Numbered from the stretch's first letter, positions 28,967-38,035 are shown. The stretch is 64,000 nt of DNA from Halomonas sp. S3-1-1 (GCF_023757625.1 NZ_JALGBZ010000004.1:186001-250000), one strand, 5' to 3'. Notes: generated from the letters alone by a model not told the origin. A program made the numbers and translations.

Positions 28967-29890
28967 TTACTTCCCAGCAAATCCGATGCCCGGCGATTGC
29001 CAGCGCTTTTCAAACAGTGGGGCAACGGTATCGATCAGCACCCCGCGAAGCGCCTGGGCGGCCACTGAAAGCTCCTGGTGGGTGAGCATGCCCACCTGAC
29101 ACTCGATCACGCCTTCGTTAAGCGCGACGCAGCGCGCCCCCAGCGCGTGCATTTGAGGAATGCACATCGAAGGCACAGCGCTTACCCCAAGCCCTCTGGC
29201 CACCATGCTGGCCACGGTCGAAAGCTGGTGGCTTTCGAAAGCAACGGAAAGCTCGTGCCCCTGACGCGCCAGGCCGTCCTCGAGCAGGCGGCGCACCCTT
29301 GACGGGCGCTGCAGCGTGATCATGTCTTCCTGCAATAGCCGCTGCCAGTTGAGCGGTTGACGGCCAAGCGGGCTTTCGGGCGGGACAACGGCGACGAAGT
29401 GGTCCTCGAAAAGCGGCGTGAAGGTCAAGCTGCCAAGCCCTTCCGGGGCGAACACGATGCCGATTTCGACCTGACGGGCGCGCACCATGGCCATGACGTC
29501 CTCGTTGATAACGTCGTGAACCGTGACGTTGATTTTGGGGTGGCGTCGGCGAAAGCTCGCCAGCGCCTCGGGCAGCAAACTACAGGCAAAGGAGGGCATG
29601 GCCGCCACGCTGAGCCGACCCAACTGCAGCGTGAAGCGTTCGCGCAGACGCTCCTCGGTGTTCTCCCACTGCGCCACCAGGTGCTTGGCCAGCGGTAAAA
29701 GCGATTCGCCTTCCGGCGTCAGGCGGACGTGGCGGGTGCTGCGAATCAGAAGTTTGCCTCCGAGCGACTCTTCCAAGCCCTTGATCGCCAGCGACAGCGC
29801 CGGCTGGGAAAGGTGCAAACGCTCGCAGGCTTGGGTAAAGCTCAGGGTTTGGGCGACGGCCAGAAACGCGCGAAGCTGCTTGACGGTCAT
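28967..29890 (-). CDS. LysR-family regulator, probably of scoAB
   Basis: This 307-residue LysR regulator has its HTH at residues about 1-60 (KQLRAFLAVAQTLSFTQACE then LSQPALSLAIKGLEE) and an effector domain from about 90. It is divergent from scoA, with 157 bases between starts and a pair of direct repeats close to its own start. That arrangement is typical of LysR regulators controlling the neighbouring catabolic operon. Acetoacetate or a related acid is a reasonable inferred inducer. The region after its stop, 28823-28966, contains repeated GCGGCCTT/AAGGCCGC elements but no strong terminator. Confidence 0.88.
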   Translation of the reverse strand: MTVKQLRAFLAVAQTLSFTQACERLHLSQPALSLAIKGLEESLGGKLLIRSTRHVRLTPEGESLLPLAKHLVAQWENTEERLRERFTLQLGRLSVAAMPSFACSLLPEALASFRRRHPKINVTVHDVINEDVMAMVRARQVEIGIVFAPEGLGSLTFTPLFEDHFVAVVPPESPLGRQPLNWQRLLQEDMITLQRPSRVRRLLEDGLARQGHELSVAFESHQLSTVASMVARGLGVSAVPSMCIPQMHALGARCVALNEGVIECQVGMLTHQELSVAAQALRGVLIDTVAPLFEKRWQSPGIGFAGK

Positions 29891-29898
29891 AAGGGCTC

Positions 29899-29927
29899 TT
29901 CATAAGTTATTTAAATCAATTCATAAG
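29899..29927. promoter_or_regulatory. direct repeats in the lysR-scoA intergenic region
   Basis: TTCATAAG occurs at 29899-29906 and again at 29920-29927. The 21-base spacing equals two helical turns, in an AT-rich stretch just upstream of the LysR start. This fits a LysR-type operator in which two dimers bind the same DNA face. Confidence 0.55.
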
Positions 29928-30047
29928 AAAAACAAACTTAACAAATATATCGCCCCGCACAACACTGGTATTAGGCAGCTATCCTCTGTAATACGCCTGT
30001 TCGCCGTCTCGGCGCGAGAGGCTTCATCGACAACAGCGAGGTTACCC

Positions 30048-30746
30048 ATGGCAGGATTCGACAAACGTGTCGCTTCTTATGAAGAGGCAATGGAAGGTAT
30101 CGAGGACGGAATGACCGTGCTGGCGGGCGGCTTCGGGCTCTGCGGCATTCCGGAAAACCTGATTGCCGAGATCCAGCGTCGCGGCGTCAAGGATCTGACC
30201 GTGGCCTCCAACAACTGCGGTGTCGACGGCTTCGGCCTAGGCCTTCTGCTCGAAAAGCGCCAGATCAGCAAGATCTACGCCTCCTACGTCGGCGAAAACG
30301 CGCTGTTCGAGCAGCAGATGCTCAACGATGAGATCGAGGTCGTACTAACGCCTCAAGGGACGCTGGCCGAAAGAATGCGCGCCGGCGGCGCGGGTATTCC
30401 GGCGTTCTATACTGCTACCGGCTACGGCACGCCGATTGGTGACGGCAAGGAAGTGCGCGAGTTCGGCGGCCGCCACTATATTCTCGAGGAGGCGCTGGTG
30501 GGTGATTTCGCCATCGTCAAAGGCTGGAAGGCGGACCGCTACGGCAACGTGATGTATCGTCACACCGCACAGAACTTCAATCCCATGGCCGCCACCGCCG
30601 GCCGAATCACCGTCGTGGAAGTCGAGGAGATCGTCGAACCCGGCGAAATGGACCCGAGCCAGATTCACACGCCGGGTATCTACGTCGACCGGATCATTCA
30701 GGGCTCGTTCGAGAAGCGCATCGAAAAGCGCACGGTTCGAAGCTAA
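30048..30746 (+). CDS. scoA: 3-oxoacid CoA-transferase subunit A
   Basis: This is subunit A (232 residues) of succinyl-CoA:3-ketoacid CoA-transferase, which activates acetoacetate with succinyl-CoA. The signature GGFGLCGIPENLI is near residue 24, and the segments GGAGIPAFYTATGYGTPI and FNPMAATAGRITVVE-like motifs follow. The start ATG at 30048 lies at the normal position; the longer open frame to 29523 runs antisense through the LysR gene and is rejected. It is 55 bases before scoB. Confidence 0.95.
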   Translation: MAGFDKRVASYEEAMEGIEDGMTVLAGGFGLCGIPENLIAEIQRRGVKDLTVASNNCGVDGFGLGLLLEKRQISKIYASYVGENALFEQQMLNDEIEVVLTPQGTLAERMRAGGAGIPAFYTATGYGTPIGDGKEVREFGGRHYILEEALVGDFAIVKGWKADRYGNVMYRHTAQNFNPMAATAGRITVVEVEEIVEPGEMDPSQIHTPGIYVDRIIQGSFEKRIEKRTVRS

Positions 30747-30801
30747 CCGCCGGATGACACCCGCTCTATCGACCCATCACCATTGATTTGAGGACATTAC
30801 C

Positions 30802-31467
30802 ATGGCGTTAACACGTGAGCAGATGGCCCAGCGCGTCGCCCGCGAACTCAAGGACGGCTTCTACGTCAATCTCGGAATCGGCATTCCTACCCTGGTAGCC
30901 AACTATGTCCCTGAAGGGATCGACGTGATGCTCCAGTCCGAAAACGGGCTTTTGGGCATGGGACGCTACCCCAGTGACGAAGAGCTCGACCCGGACATGA
31001 TCAACGCCGGTAAAGAGACGGTCACGGCCCGCCCGGGGGCGGCCATATTCTCTTCTGCGGAGTCGTTTGCCATGATTCGCGGTGGCCACGTGGATTTGAC
31101 GGTACTGGGCGCTTTCGAGGTGGATCAGAACGGCAATATCGCTTCCTGGATGATTCCGGGCAAGCTGATCAAGGGCATGGGCGGGGCGATGGATCTGGTC
31201 GCCGGCGCCGAGAACATCATTTGCACCATGACCCACGCCTCCAAACACGGCGAATCCAAGCTGCTGGAAAAATGCGAGCTGCCGCTGACCGGCGCGGGCT
31301 GCATTAGCCGCGTGCTGACCGATCTCGCTTACCTCGAAATCGAGAACGGTGCGTTCATACTCAAAGAGCGCGCGCCAGGGGTGAGCGTCGAGGAGATCAA
31401 GGAGAAAACCGCCGGCAAACTCATCGTGCCCGATCACGTACCGGAGATGGAGTTTGCCCAGCCCTGA
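30802..31467 (+). CDS. scoB: 3-oxoacid CoA-transferase subunit B
   Basis: Subunit B (221 residues) of the CoA-transferase carries the catalytic glutamate in the motif QSENGLLGMG near residue 51. It also has the family segments NLGIGIPTLVANYVP, GGHVDLTVLGAFEVD and WMIPGKLIKGMGGAMDL. It works with ScoA as a heterotetramer on acetoacetate. Nearby on the same strand is 3-hydroxybutyrate dehydrogenase (32786). The three enzymes together convert 3-hydroxybutyrate, for example from stored PHB, to acetoacetyl-CoA. Confidence 0.95.
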   Translation: MALTREQMAQRVARELKDGFYVNLGIGIPTLVANYVPEGIDVMLQSENGLLGMGRYPSDEELDPDMINAGKETVTARPGAAIFSSAESFAMIRGGHVDLTVLGAFEVDQNGNIASWMIPGKLIKGMGGAMDLVAGAENIICTMTHASKHGESKLLEKCELPLTGAGCISRVLTDLAYLEIENGAFILKERAPGVSVEEIKEKTAGKLIVPDHVPEMEFAQP

Positions 31468-31498
31468 ATGTCACTCAAAAGGTGGGATGGCGTGTGCG

Positions 31499-32263
31499 TC
31501 ACGCCATTTCACATCGGGTGTGGGCCGGTAAAAGCTCCTCACCCAAGGTGGCAGGGCTTTCGCTTAGCACCTTTTGCGCCAGCGCCAGCCCGCCAAGACA
31601 GAGACGGTGCTCATCGCCCTGGCGAAACACCAGCTTTTGCGGCATGGCCGGATAAAAGCGGTGCTCTAGCGAACTCGAGACGGGAAAAATGCCGTTTTGT
31701 CGGTTCGTAGAACACTGCATGCCGGCTCGCCCTAGCGCTTTGTCGAGCGCGGTAATGGGCTCGCCAAGTGCCTGGCAGTCGAAACCGGCGTGGTGCACCC
31801 GGGGCCCCATGGCGGCGAGCCACGCCGCCAGCGGGTGCTCAGCTTCCAACTGCTGATAGAGTGCCCAAGAGGGCATGGGCCAAGGCCGACCGCGGCACAA
31901 AAGGTTATGCCCCTTGCAGTCCTGTGGGTGGCTCTGCTCGATCAGTTCCAAAAGGGCGTTGCGCGGCGTGGTGCATAAAGCGCCAAGCTGAAGCTCTACC
32001 AGCACCAGCCAGCTGCTACCCGGCGCCCCGAGCAAGTGAATGATCAGCCCCTTGTCTGCCAACGCGTATTGAGTAACGCAGACGTAACCCATTCGCTGAA
32101 GCGTTTGGGTAAGATGCCTTGCGCTGAACGGGCCGTGGTTGAGGGTTAGCAGGGTGAGGTAATCAGCCTTGACGTCCAAGGGCCAAATGCCCAGCCCGCC
32201 GAGATCCGGATGGGTATGAATGTAATCGAGCCAAAGCTGGCGTTCGAACTCTTCACGTTGCAT
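31499..32263 (-). CDS. DUF1338-like (VOC-fold) protein, uncertain
   Basis: This 254-residue soluble protein is converging on scoB. It has two similar halves, each with a His in a beta-strand context (LTLNHGPFSARHLTQTLQ near residue 40 and VHHAGFDCQALGEPITALD near 155). A later motif, SSSLEHRFYPAMPQKLVF, recalls the DUF1338/HglS group of metal-dependent 2-oxoadipate dioxygenases of the vicinal-oxygen-chelate fold. The resemblance is to spacing and motif style, not a clear match, and the protein is much shorter than HglS. Function is unknown. A hairpin (ATGGCGTG/CACGCCAT, 31487-31507) overlaps its stop region. Confidence 0.5.
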   Translation of the reverse strand: MQREEFERQLWLDYIHTHPDLGGLGIWPLDVKADYLTLLTLNHGPFSARHLTQTLQRMGYVCVTQYALADKGLIIHLLGAPGSSWLVLVELQLGALCTTPRNALLELIEQSHPQDCKGHNLLCRGRPWPMPSWALYQQLEAEHPLAAWLAAMGPRVHHAGFDCQALGEPITALDKALGRAGMQCSTNRQNGIFPVSSSLEHRFYPAMPQKLVFRQGDEHRLCLGGLALAQKVLSESPATLGEELLPAHTRCEMA

Positions 32264-32371
32264 GGCGCGTGTCCTTGCCGACTTTTTCGGTCTTGTTAGG
32301 GAGAATGCCCTCCCAGTATAGGCAGCAAGGGTTTACACGGGTTCCGCACGAAGGCGAAGGTTGTCAACGCA

Positions 32372-32632
32372 TCACGAAAGCAGGTCGTTGTCGCGAACGT
32401 ATCGGTCGAACTCGGAGAAGCCGCCGATGTGGTTCTGATCGATGAACACCTGAGGCACGGTGCGGATCGGTTTGCCGGCAGTTTTGGCAATGTCCTCTTT
32501 GGTCACGCCCTCCGAGGGCATATCGACGTAGCGATAACCTTCGATTTTATGAGCGTTTTCGAGCTGCTCGGCGAGCTGCTTGGCCATGACGCAGAAAGGG
32601 CAGCTCATACGGCCAAAAATTACCACGAACAT
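32372..32632 (-). CDS. grxA: glutaredoxin, GrxA type
   Basis: This 86-residue dithiol glutaredoxin reduces protein disulphides and supports ribonucleotide reductase with glutathione. The active site CPFC is at residues 11-14. It has TVPQVFID with the cis-proline near residue 60, and the glutathione-binding GGFSEF motif. The length and the sequence pattern FGRMSCPFCVMAKQLAEQL match E. coli GrxA rather than GrxC. AAGGAA precedes the ATG. It is monocistronic. Confidence 0.93.
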   Translation of the reverse strand: MFVVIFGRMSCPFCVMAKQLAEQLENAHKIEGYRYVDMPSEGVTKEDIAKTAGKPIRTVPQVFIDQNHIGGFSEFDRYVRDNDLLS

Positions 32633-32785
32633 GAAAATTCCTTGGGTTGGGGGATGGCGTTTCGATCATTGTCGCCCAAGAAGGCTGCGTTGAACAATAA
32701 CGCGTCGCGTTGGTTCAACGCGCGATCACGGTTCTATACTGAATAGGTTCTAAACGTAGGTGGATTTCTTTTTAAGGAGAGGGCT

Positions 32786-33559
32786 ATGTCGTCAGGTACG
32801 GATACAACGCCTCGGGTGGCGCTGGTAACGGGTACGAGCAGCGGAATCGGCGCAAGCGTGGTCGAGCACTTTTGCAAGCAAGGGTTTCAAGTGCTGGCGG
32901 TGGATTTCAACGAGGCGGGTGAAAAGATCGCAAGCGACCAGGGCGCGGCGTTCTATCAGGCCGACCTGACCGACCCCCAGGCGTGCAAAAACGCCGTTAA
33001 AGAGGCGATCAAGCGCTTTGGTCGGGTGGACATCCTGGTTAACAACGCGGGTATACAGCACGTCAGTAACATCGAGTCGTTTCCTGAAGAGAAGTGGCAG
33101 GCGATCATGAATTTGATGCTCACCGCGCCGTTTATGCTCACTCAGGCGGTATGGCCCTCGATGCGCGAAAATGGCTGGGGCCGCATCATCAATATCGCCT
33201 CCATTCACGCCCACGTAGCCTCACCGGGCAAAGCCGCCTACGTGACCGCCAAGCACGGTTTGATTGGCATGACCAAAACCGCCGCGCTTGAGGGCGGTGA
33301 GCAGGGCATTACCGCCAACGCCGTGTGCCCGGCCTACGTGCAAACGCCTTTGGTTGAAAACCAGATCGCCGATCAGGCGAAGATGCACAAGATGGACGAG
33401 CAGGAAGTAATCGAAAAGATTATGCTCAAGGACGCCGCGATCAAGCGCCTGATTGAACCCGCCGAGGTCGCTCAGCTGGTGGGCTATCTGGCCTCCGACG
33501 CCGCCGGCTCCGTGACCGGTTCGAGTTTCAATATCGACCTTGGCTGGACGGCGCATTAA
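32786..33559 (+). CDS. hbdH: 3-hydroxybutyrate dehydrogenase
   Basis: This 257-residue short-chain dehydrogenase oxidises D-3-hydroxybutyrate to acetoacetate with NAD. It has the cofactor motif TGTSSGIG near residue 15, the NNAGIQHV segment, catalytic Ser in NIASIHAHVASPGKAAYVTAKHG (the YxxxK pair is Tyr-Val-Thr-Ala-Lys), and the C-terminal VTGSSFNIDLGWTAH typical of bacterial BdhA/HbdH. AAGGAG lies 7-8 bases before the ATG. It complements the nearby ScoAB pair. Confidence 0.9.
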   Translation: MSSGTDTTPRVALVTGTSSGIGASVVEHFCKQGFQVLAVDFNEAGEKIASDQGAAFYQADLTDPQACKNAVKEAIKRFGRVDILVNNAGIQHVSNIESFPEEKWQAIMNLMLTAPFMLTQAVWPSMRENGWGRIINIASIHAHVASPGKAAYVTAKHGLIGMTKTAALEGGEQGITANAVCPAYVQTPLVENQIADQAKMHKMDEQEVIEKIMLKDAAIKRLIEPAEVAQLVGYLASDAAGSVTGSSFNIDLGWTAH

Positions 33560-33595
33560 CCCGCCTGAACGCCAAGCCTTACCGAATGGGCTGCA

Positions 33596-34159
33596 TTAGC
33601 GTCGAACCGGACGTTTTTGCAGCTTTCGCTGCAGGGTGCGCCTGTGCATGCCCAGCGCCCGAGCGGTCGCAGAGATGTTGCCGTCGTGCTCCTGCAGCAC
33701 CTTCTGAATATGCTCCCAGGTGATACGGTTGATCGACGGCGGGTTGTCCGCAAGCTCGATATCCGGGTCGCCGCCACCGTTTTCGAACGCGCCTATGACA
33801 TCGTCGGCGTCCACCGGCTTGCATAGATAGTGCACCGCGCCAAGCTTGATCGCCTCTACCGCGGTGGCGATACTCGAGTAGCCTGTAAGCACCACGACTC
33901 GACAATCCGGCACGATCGTCAAAAGCTCCGGCAACAGCTTGAGACCGGAGCTGTGTTCGAGTTTGAGATCGAGCGTGGCGATGGTTGGAGAGAACGACGC
34001 TGCGATCTCGAGCGCCTGCTCGGCGTCGTGGGCAACCTTCACATCGAAGCCGCGGCGGGTGAGCGCCCGGCTTAGCACGTGGCAAAATACGTCGTCATCG
34101 TCCACGATCAAAAGGCGTTGGTCGTCTGTTTGCATGGTCTTCTCGCTTTCATTGGGCAT
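33596..34159 (-). CDS. regA: response regulator, RegA/PrrA/RoxR type
   Basis: This 187-residue redox response regulator has a receiver domain with acidic pocket IVDDDDVF, phosphoacceptor Asp64 (ATLDLKLEHSSGL), Thr in VLTGYSSIATAVEAIKLGA and Lys in YLCKPVD. The C-terminal Fis-type HTH (ISATARALGMHRRTLQRKL) lies near residues 160-182. The family controls respiration, nitrogen and redox genes from RegB signals. It starts 3 bases after the regB stop; a second ATG at 34135 is possible. The pair converges on hbdH with only 36 bases between stops. Confidence 0.93.
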   Translation of the reverse strand: MPNESEKTMQTDDQRLLIVDDDDVFCHVLSRALTRRGFDVKVAHDAEQALEIAASFSPTIATLDLKLEHSSGLKLLPELLTIVPDCRVVVLTGYSSIATAVEAIKLGAVHYLCKPVDADDVIGAFENGGGDPDIELADNPPSINRITWEHIQKVLQEHDGNISATARALGMHRRTLQRKLQKRPVRR

Positions 34160-34162
34160 GAC

Positions 34163-35440
34163 TCACGCCTTGTCCGGCGCGTCGCTGCGCGGCAGCGTTA
34201 CCTCGGTGAGCGTGCCGCCTTCCGGGTGGTTATAAAGGCTCACGCCGCCGCCGAATCGGTTGATGGTGGCATGGGTTAAAAATAGCCCAATGCCCATTCC
34301 CTTGCTCTTGGTCGACACAAAGGTGTCGCCGAGCTGGTCGGCGATCGACATCGAGACCCCCGGGCCGTGGTCGCGAATGTCGATGATGACGTTATCGTCG
34401 AACCAGTCCAATCGAATGGCGATTTGATCCGGATGCGCGTCGGCGGCGTTGTTCAAAAGATTGGTTAGCGCCTGGTCGAGAGTGGCATCGACCAATAGCC
34501 AAGGCCGCCCGCGACGATTGGGAATCTCGAGCGTGTGGGTGACGTCCGGGCGGATGACCAGCCAGCGCTGAATGATGCTTGAAAGCCAGATCTCGCCATC
34601 CTGAACTTCCGGCTCCGCCATGCGCCGCCGGTCGGCGCTGGTGACCAGGTGCTGCAGTCGTGACTTGCAAACATCCACCTGCTGGCGCAACAGCGCGATG
34701 TCCTCGAAAAGCGGCGAGCCGTCAGCGGCCTCCGCCTGCATCTCTTTTAAAAGCACCGCCATGGTGGAAAGCGGCGTGCCGAGTTCGTGAGCGGTGCCCG
34801 CCGCCTGGGTGGCCACCGCCAGCACCTGCTCGTTTCGTAGCGCCGCTTCGCGGGTGCGCGACAGCGCTTTGTCGCGACTTCGAAGCGCGTGGGCCATCTT
34901 GTAGATGAAAAAGGTGACCAGACCCGCTGAAAGCCCAAAGTTGAGCCACATGCCCACCACATGCAGGTTCAAAAGACTATCGCTATCAATATGGCTGAGC
35001 TGGGCAATGGGGTGGTAATCCACCATCAGGTAGCTGTAGCCCGCCATGGCGCAGCCGGCAATGATCCAGGCGTGGCGCCAGGGCAGCGTTGCCGCAGCAA
35101 TGGTCACCGGCACCAGATAGTAGGTAATGAACGGATTGGTCGAACCGCCAGTGAAGTAGAAAAGCAGCGTCAATCCTGCAATGTCCGCCAGCAGGTGTAG
35201 CAGATACTCAAGATGGCTAACGGCCCGCGGGCGCCCCAGCCGCCACCAGGTGAGAATGTTCAAAACGCCCATGGCCACTACGACGCCGATGACCGTGGCG
35301 GTCTCGAGCTCGAAGTCGAGCACCTCGACCCCGATTAGGATCGCCAGCAAAAAGCCGGTCCAGGTGATACCGCGCACGATGGTTAGGCGCACCAGGTTGC
35401 GGTTTGGGGTCGATAGCGGCAGCGGCAGGGCGGTTTGCAT
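34163..35440 (-). CDS. regB: redox sensor histidine kinase, RegB/PrrB/RoxS type
   Basis: This 425-residue membrane kinase has six hydrophobic segments in the first 190 residues. It has the quinone-site motif GGSTNPF at residues 98-104 and the RegB-specific H-box TAHELGTPLS with phosphorylated His218. Cys258 (QVDVCKSRL) is in the position of the redox-active cysteine of RegB. A C-terminal ATPase domain has NLLNNAADAHP, DHGPGVS and KGMGIGLFL. It senses the ubiquinone pool or oxygen in relatives. It is 3 bases from regA and 23 bases after the membrane-protein gene. Confidence 0.93.
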   Translation of the reverse strand: MQTALPLPLSTPNRNLVRLTIVRGITWTGFLLAILIGVEVLDFELETATVIGVVVAMGVLNILTWWRLGRPRAVSHLEYLLHLLADIAGLTLLFYFTGGSTNPFITYYLVPVTIAAATLPWRHAWIIAGCAMAGYSYLMVDYHPIAQLSHIDSDSLLNLHVVGMWLNFGLSAGLVTFFIYKMAHALRSRDKALSRTREAALRNEQVLAVATQAAGTAHELGTPLSTMAVLLKEMQAEAADGSPLFEDIALLRQQVDVCKSRLQHLVTSADRRRMAEPEVQDGEIWLSSIIQRWLVIRPDVTHTLEIPNRRGRPWLLVDATLDQALTNLLNNAADAHPDQIAIRLDWFDDNVIIDIRDHGPGVSMSIADQLGDTFVSTKSKGMGIGLFLTHATINRFGGGVSLYNHPEGGTLTEVTLPRSDAPDKA

Positions 35441-35463
35441 GAAAGGCTACTTGTCGGTGGCGG

Positions 35464-35889
35464 TCAGTGGGAGTGGGCGCGAGACGTTTTGACCGAGTGA
35501 ATGATGAACTTGATGAAAAGCGTCATCACGTAGGTTAGCCAGCCGGCGGTCGCCAGCAGGTTGAAAACCAGAATCTTGGGCGGAAGCCAGGCCCGGCCCA
35601 AAAGCGCCTCCAATAAAATGTGCAAGAGCATGGCCAGCAGCAGCGGCAGCGCCAGGGTGTGAATCCACATATCGGTACGGCGCTTGCGCACGTGGTAGCG
35701 GCGCAGCAAAAAACGCATGGGCTTGTGCGCCCAGCTAAACAGCAGCAGCGTGGCGACCACGAAGAGCATCGCGATCGTTGGCTCGGTGCTGCCCCGGTGG
35801 GTCGATGCGGAAACGGACCAGGCGAGCGCGAGCCACATTAGCCCCTCGATGCTGGTGAGAATGTCAGCGTAGCGCCTCACGTTTTGCAT
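35464..35889 (-). CDS. hypothetical four-helix membrane protein upstream of regBA
   Basis: This 141-residue inner-membrane protein has four hydrophobic segments (about 12-30, 38-52, 78-95 and 106-128) and a basic loop between the second and third (RFLLRRYHVRKRRTDMW). I recognise no family. It lies 23 bases before regB on the same strand with no terminator between, so it is probably the first gene of a three-gene unit. It could be a partner of the sensor or an unrelated respiratory membrane protein. The ending is SRAHSH. Confidence 0.75.
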   Translation of the reverse strand: MQNVRRYADILTSIEGLMWLALAWSVSASTHRGSTEPTIAMLFVVATLLLFSWAHKPMRFLLRRYHVRKRRTDMWIHTLALPLLLAMLLHILLEALLGRAWLPPKILVFNLLATAGWLTYVMTLFIKFIIHSVKTSRAHSH

Positions 35890-36099
35890 AGGCGGGTAAT
35901 GTCCTGGAAAGGGTCTGAATGTGAAATGACAAAGCGAAGTAAAGCGCTGACATGATACGACACTTGCCAGGCGCTGTGGCCCCCTGATGTTGGATTAAAC
36001 TGCCCTCAAAACCGTTGGATCGAACCGCTGGATTCATCCCCGGCCGGCTTCGGGTATACTGGCGTGCGCTTTCAACCCACCGCTTGTAAAGGATTGACC

Positions 36100-37137
36100 G
36101 TGGACTCTATTACGTTGACTCGCCCCGACGACTGGCACCTTCACCTGCGCGACGGCGAGGTGCTCGAGGCGGTCGTGAATCACACCGCTGCGCAGATGGG
36201 GCGTGCGATCATCATGCCAAACCTGAAGCCGCCGATCACCACGACCGACCAGGCCCTGGCCTACCGCGAGCGAATTTTGAAGGCGCTGGCGCCGGGCAGT
36301 GCGTTCGAGCCCTTGATGACGCTCTACCTGACCGATTCCACCACCGCTGACGAGATCGAGAAGGCGCATGCCAGTGGCGTGGTCAAGGCGGTCAAGCTCT
36401 ATCCTGCTGGGGCGACTACTAACTCGGCGTCCGGGGTGACCGATATCGCCCATTGCGACGCCGCCATCACCGCCATGGAGCGGGTCGGTATGCCGCTGTT
36501 GATTCACGGTGAGGTGACCGATAGTGACATCGACATCTTCGATCGCGAAGCGGCTTTTATCGAGCGGGTGCTGAAGCCGCTGCTCGAACGCCACCCGACG
36601 CTCAAGGTGGTATCCGAGCACATCACGACTCAGCAGGCCGCCGAGTTCGTGGCCAACGGCCCCGATAACCTGGCCGCCACGATTACCGCGCACCATCTTC
36701 TGTTCAATCGTAACCAGATGCTGGCCGGCGGCATTCGCCCGCACTACTACTGCCTGCCGATTTTAAAGCGCGAACAGCACCGCCTGGCGTTACTGAAAGC
36801 GGCCACCAGCGGCAGCTCCAAATTCTTTTTGGGCACCGACAGCGCGCCCCACGAGAAGGCCGACAAGGAGTCGAGCTGCGGCTGCGCCGGCGCCTACACC
36901 GCGCCGGCAGCGCTCGAGCTTTACGCCACGGCCTTCGATCAAATGGGAGCGCTCGACAAGCTCGAAGCCTTCGCGAGCCTTAACGGCCCGCGCTTTTACG
37001 GATTGGCGCCAAATGCTGACCGCGTCACTCTCGAGCGGCGGGCGCTGGCGCTGCCCTCCCACTATGCCTACGGCGGCGGGTGTTCGATCGTACCGCTGCT
37101 GGCCGGAGAAGCGCTTCAGTGGTCGATGGCGCGCTAA
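36100..37137 (+). CDS. pyrC: dihydroorotase
   Basis: PyrC cyclises carbamoyl aspartate to dihydroorotate in pyrimidine synthesis. From the GTG at 36100 (AAAGGA 6 bases upstream) it has 345 residues, like E. coli PyrC. Zinc-binding and catalytic residues appear in the [10 protein letters not shown] motif near residue 12, the [11 protein letters not shown] segment with the carboxylated lysine, LIHGEVTD, and [11 protein letters not shown] minus-10 TATACT at 36055-36060, preceded by GGG and followed by GGCG, is probably its promoter, though the minus-35 is weak. Confidence 0.95.
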   Translation: MDSITLTRPDDWHLHLRDGEVLEAVVNHTAAQMGRAIIMPNLKPPITTTDQALAYRERILKALAPGSAFEPLMTLYLTDSTTADEIEKAHASGVVKAVKLYPAGATTNSASGVTDIAHCDAAITAMERVGMPLLIHGEVTDSDIDIFDREAAFIERVLKPLLERHPTLKVVSEHITTQQAAEFVANGPDNLAATITAHHLLFNRNQMLAGGIRPHYYCLPILKREQHRLALLKAATSGSSKFFLGTDSAPHEKADKESSCGCAGAYTAPAALELYATAFDQMGALDKLEAFASLNGPRFYGLAPNADRVTLERRALALPSHYAYGGGCSIVPLLAGEALQWSMAR

Positions 37138-37172
37138 AACCTGCGCTAGAGAAACTGGTAGACGGGTAGAGA

Positions 37173-37212
37173 AACACATCGAGCGCGCCTTTTAGCGCGC
37201 TCGATGTGTTTT
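37173..37212 (+). terminator. terminator between pyrC and mtnN
   Basis: A 16-bp stem (AACACATCGAGCGCGC with GCGCGCTCGATGTGTT) and a 6-base loop are followed by T residues. It is nearly symmetrical and may act in both directions. Confidence 0.9.
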
Positions 37213-37276
37213 GACGAACTGTTTTTAATGAATGGCGTTCTGACGAAGTGTCAGGCGCGTTTATTAGCCGAGTCTT

Positions 37277-37981
37277 TTATTGGCCAAGTCGTGCCAGCAT
37301 GGCATCGACCATGCGTGAGGAGTGATCCGCCGCGACTTCCAGAAACTGCTCGAAAGAGAGGTGGTTGTCGCCGGCGCCGGGGATATCGGAAAGCGCCCGG
37401 ATGACCACGAAAGGGCAGCCGTAGAGATAGCAGGTTTGAGCGATGGCCGCGGCTTCCATTTCGACCGCCAGCATGGAGGGAAACTGCGCGCGAGTGGCGG
37501 CAACGCGCGCCGGGTCCGCCATGAAGGCGTCGCCGGTCGCAATCAAGCCTTCGCGGACGTTGACCTCGCCCAGATCCATAATCGCTTGGTGGGCGACGTC
37601 GCTAAGCGCGGCGTCGGCCAGGTAAGCGGCGGGCATGCCGGGCACCTGGCCCATTTCATAGCCGAACACGACGGCATCGACATCGTGATGGCGCACTTCG
37701 CTCGAGATGATGATGTCGCCGATATCGAGATCCTCGGCGAAGCCGCCCGCCGAGCCGGTATTGATGATCGCCTCGGGCTGGTAGCGCTCGAGTAGCACCG
37801 CCGTGCCCACCGCGGCGTTCACCTTGCCGATACCCGACTGCAGGATGACGACCTCCAAACCGTGACGCGTGCCGCTATAGAACACGAACCCTGCGTGCTC
37901 GAGGCGCTCAACACCTTCGAGCTGACCCGCCAGTATGCTTACTTCCTGCGCCATCGCGCCGATGATTCCAATGCGTTGCAC
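37277..37981 (-). CDS. mtnN: 5'-methylthioadenosine/S-adenosylhomocysteine nucleosidase
   Basis: MtnN hydrolyses MTA and SAH, recycling by-products of methylation and polyamine synthesis. The 234-residue protein has the PNP/UDP-family motifs MRIGIIGAM-like start (here MQRIGIIGAMAQE), INTGSAGGF near residue 75, the MEMEAAAIAQ segment (VEMEAAAIA) with catalytic Glu, and catalytic Asp in RALSDIPGAG. The start is GTG with AAGGAG about 9 bases upstream. It lies 54 bases after folD on the same strand and may share its transcript. Confidence 0.95.
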   Translation of the reverse strand: MQRIGIIGAMAQEVSILAGQLEGVERLEHAGFVFYSGTRHGLEVVILQSGIGKVNAAVGTAVLLERYQPEAIINTGSAGGFAEDLDIGDIIISSEVRHHDVDAVVFGYEMGQVPGMPAAYLADAALSDVAHQAIMDLGEVNVREGLIATGDAFMADPARVAATRAQFPSMLAVEMEAAAIAQTCYLYGCPFVVIRALSDIPGAGDNHLSFEQFLEVAADHSSRMVDAMLARLGQ

Positions 37982-38035
37982 TCGGGCGTGCTCCTTGGTC
38001 GATTGAATGTCTAGTGAGAGAGTCGTATCGATGTC

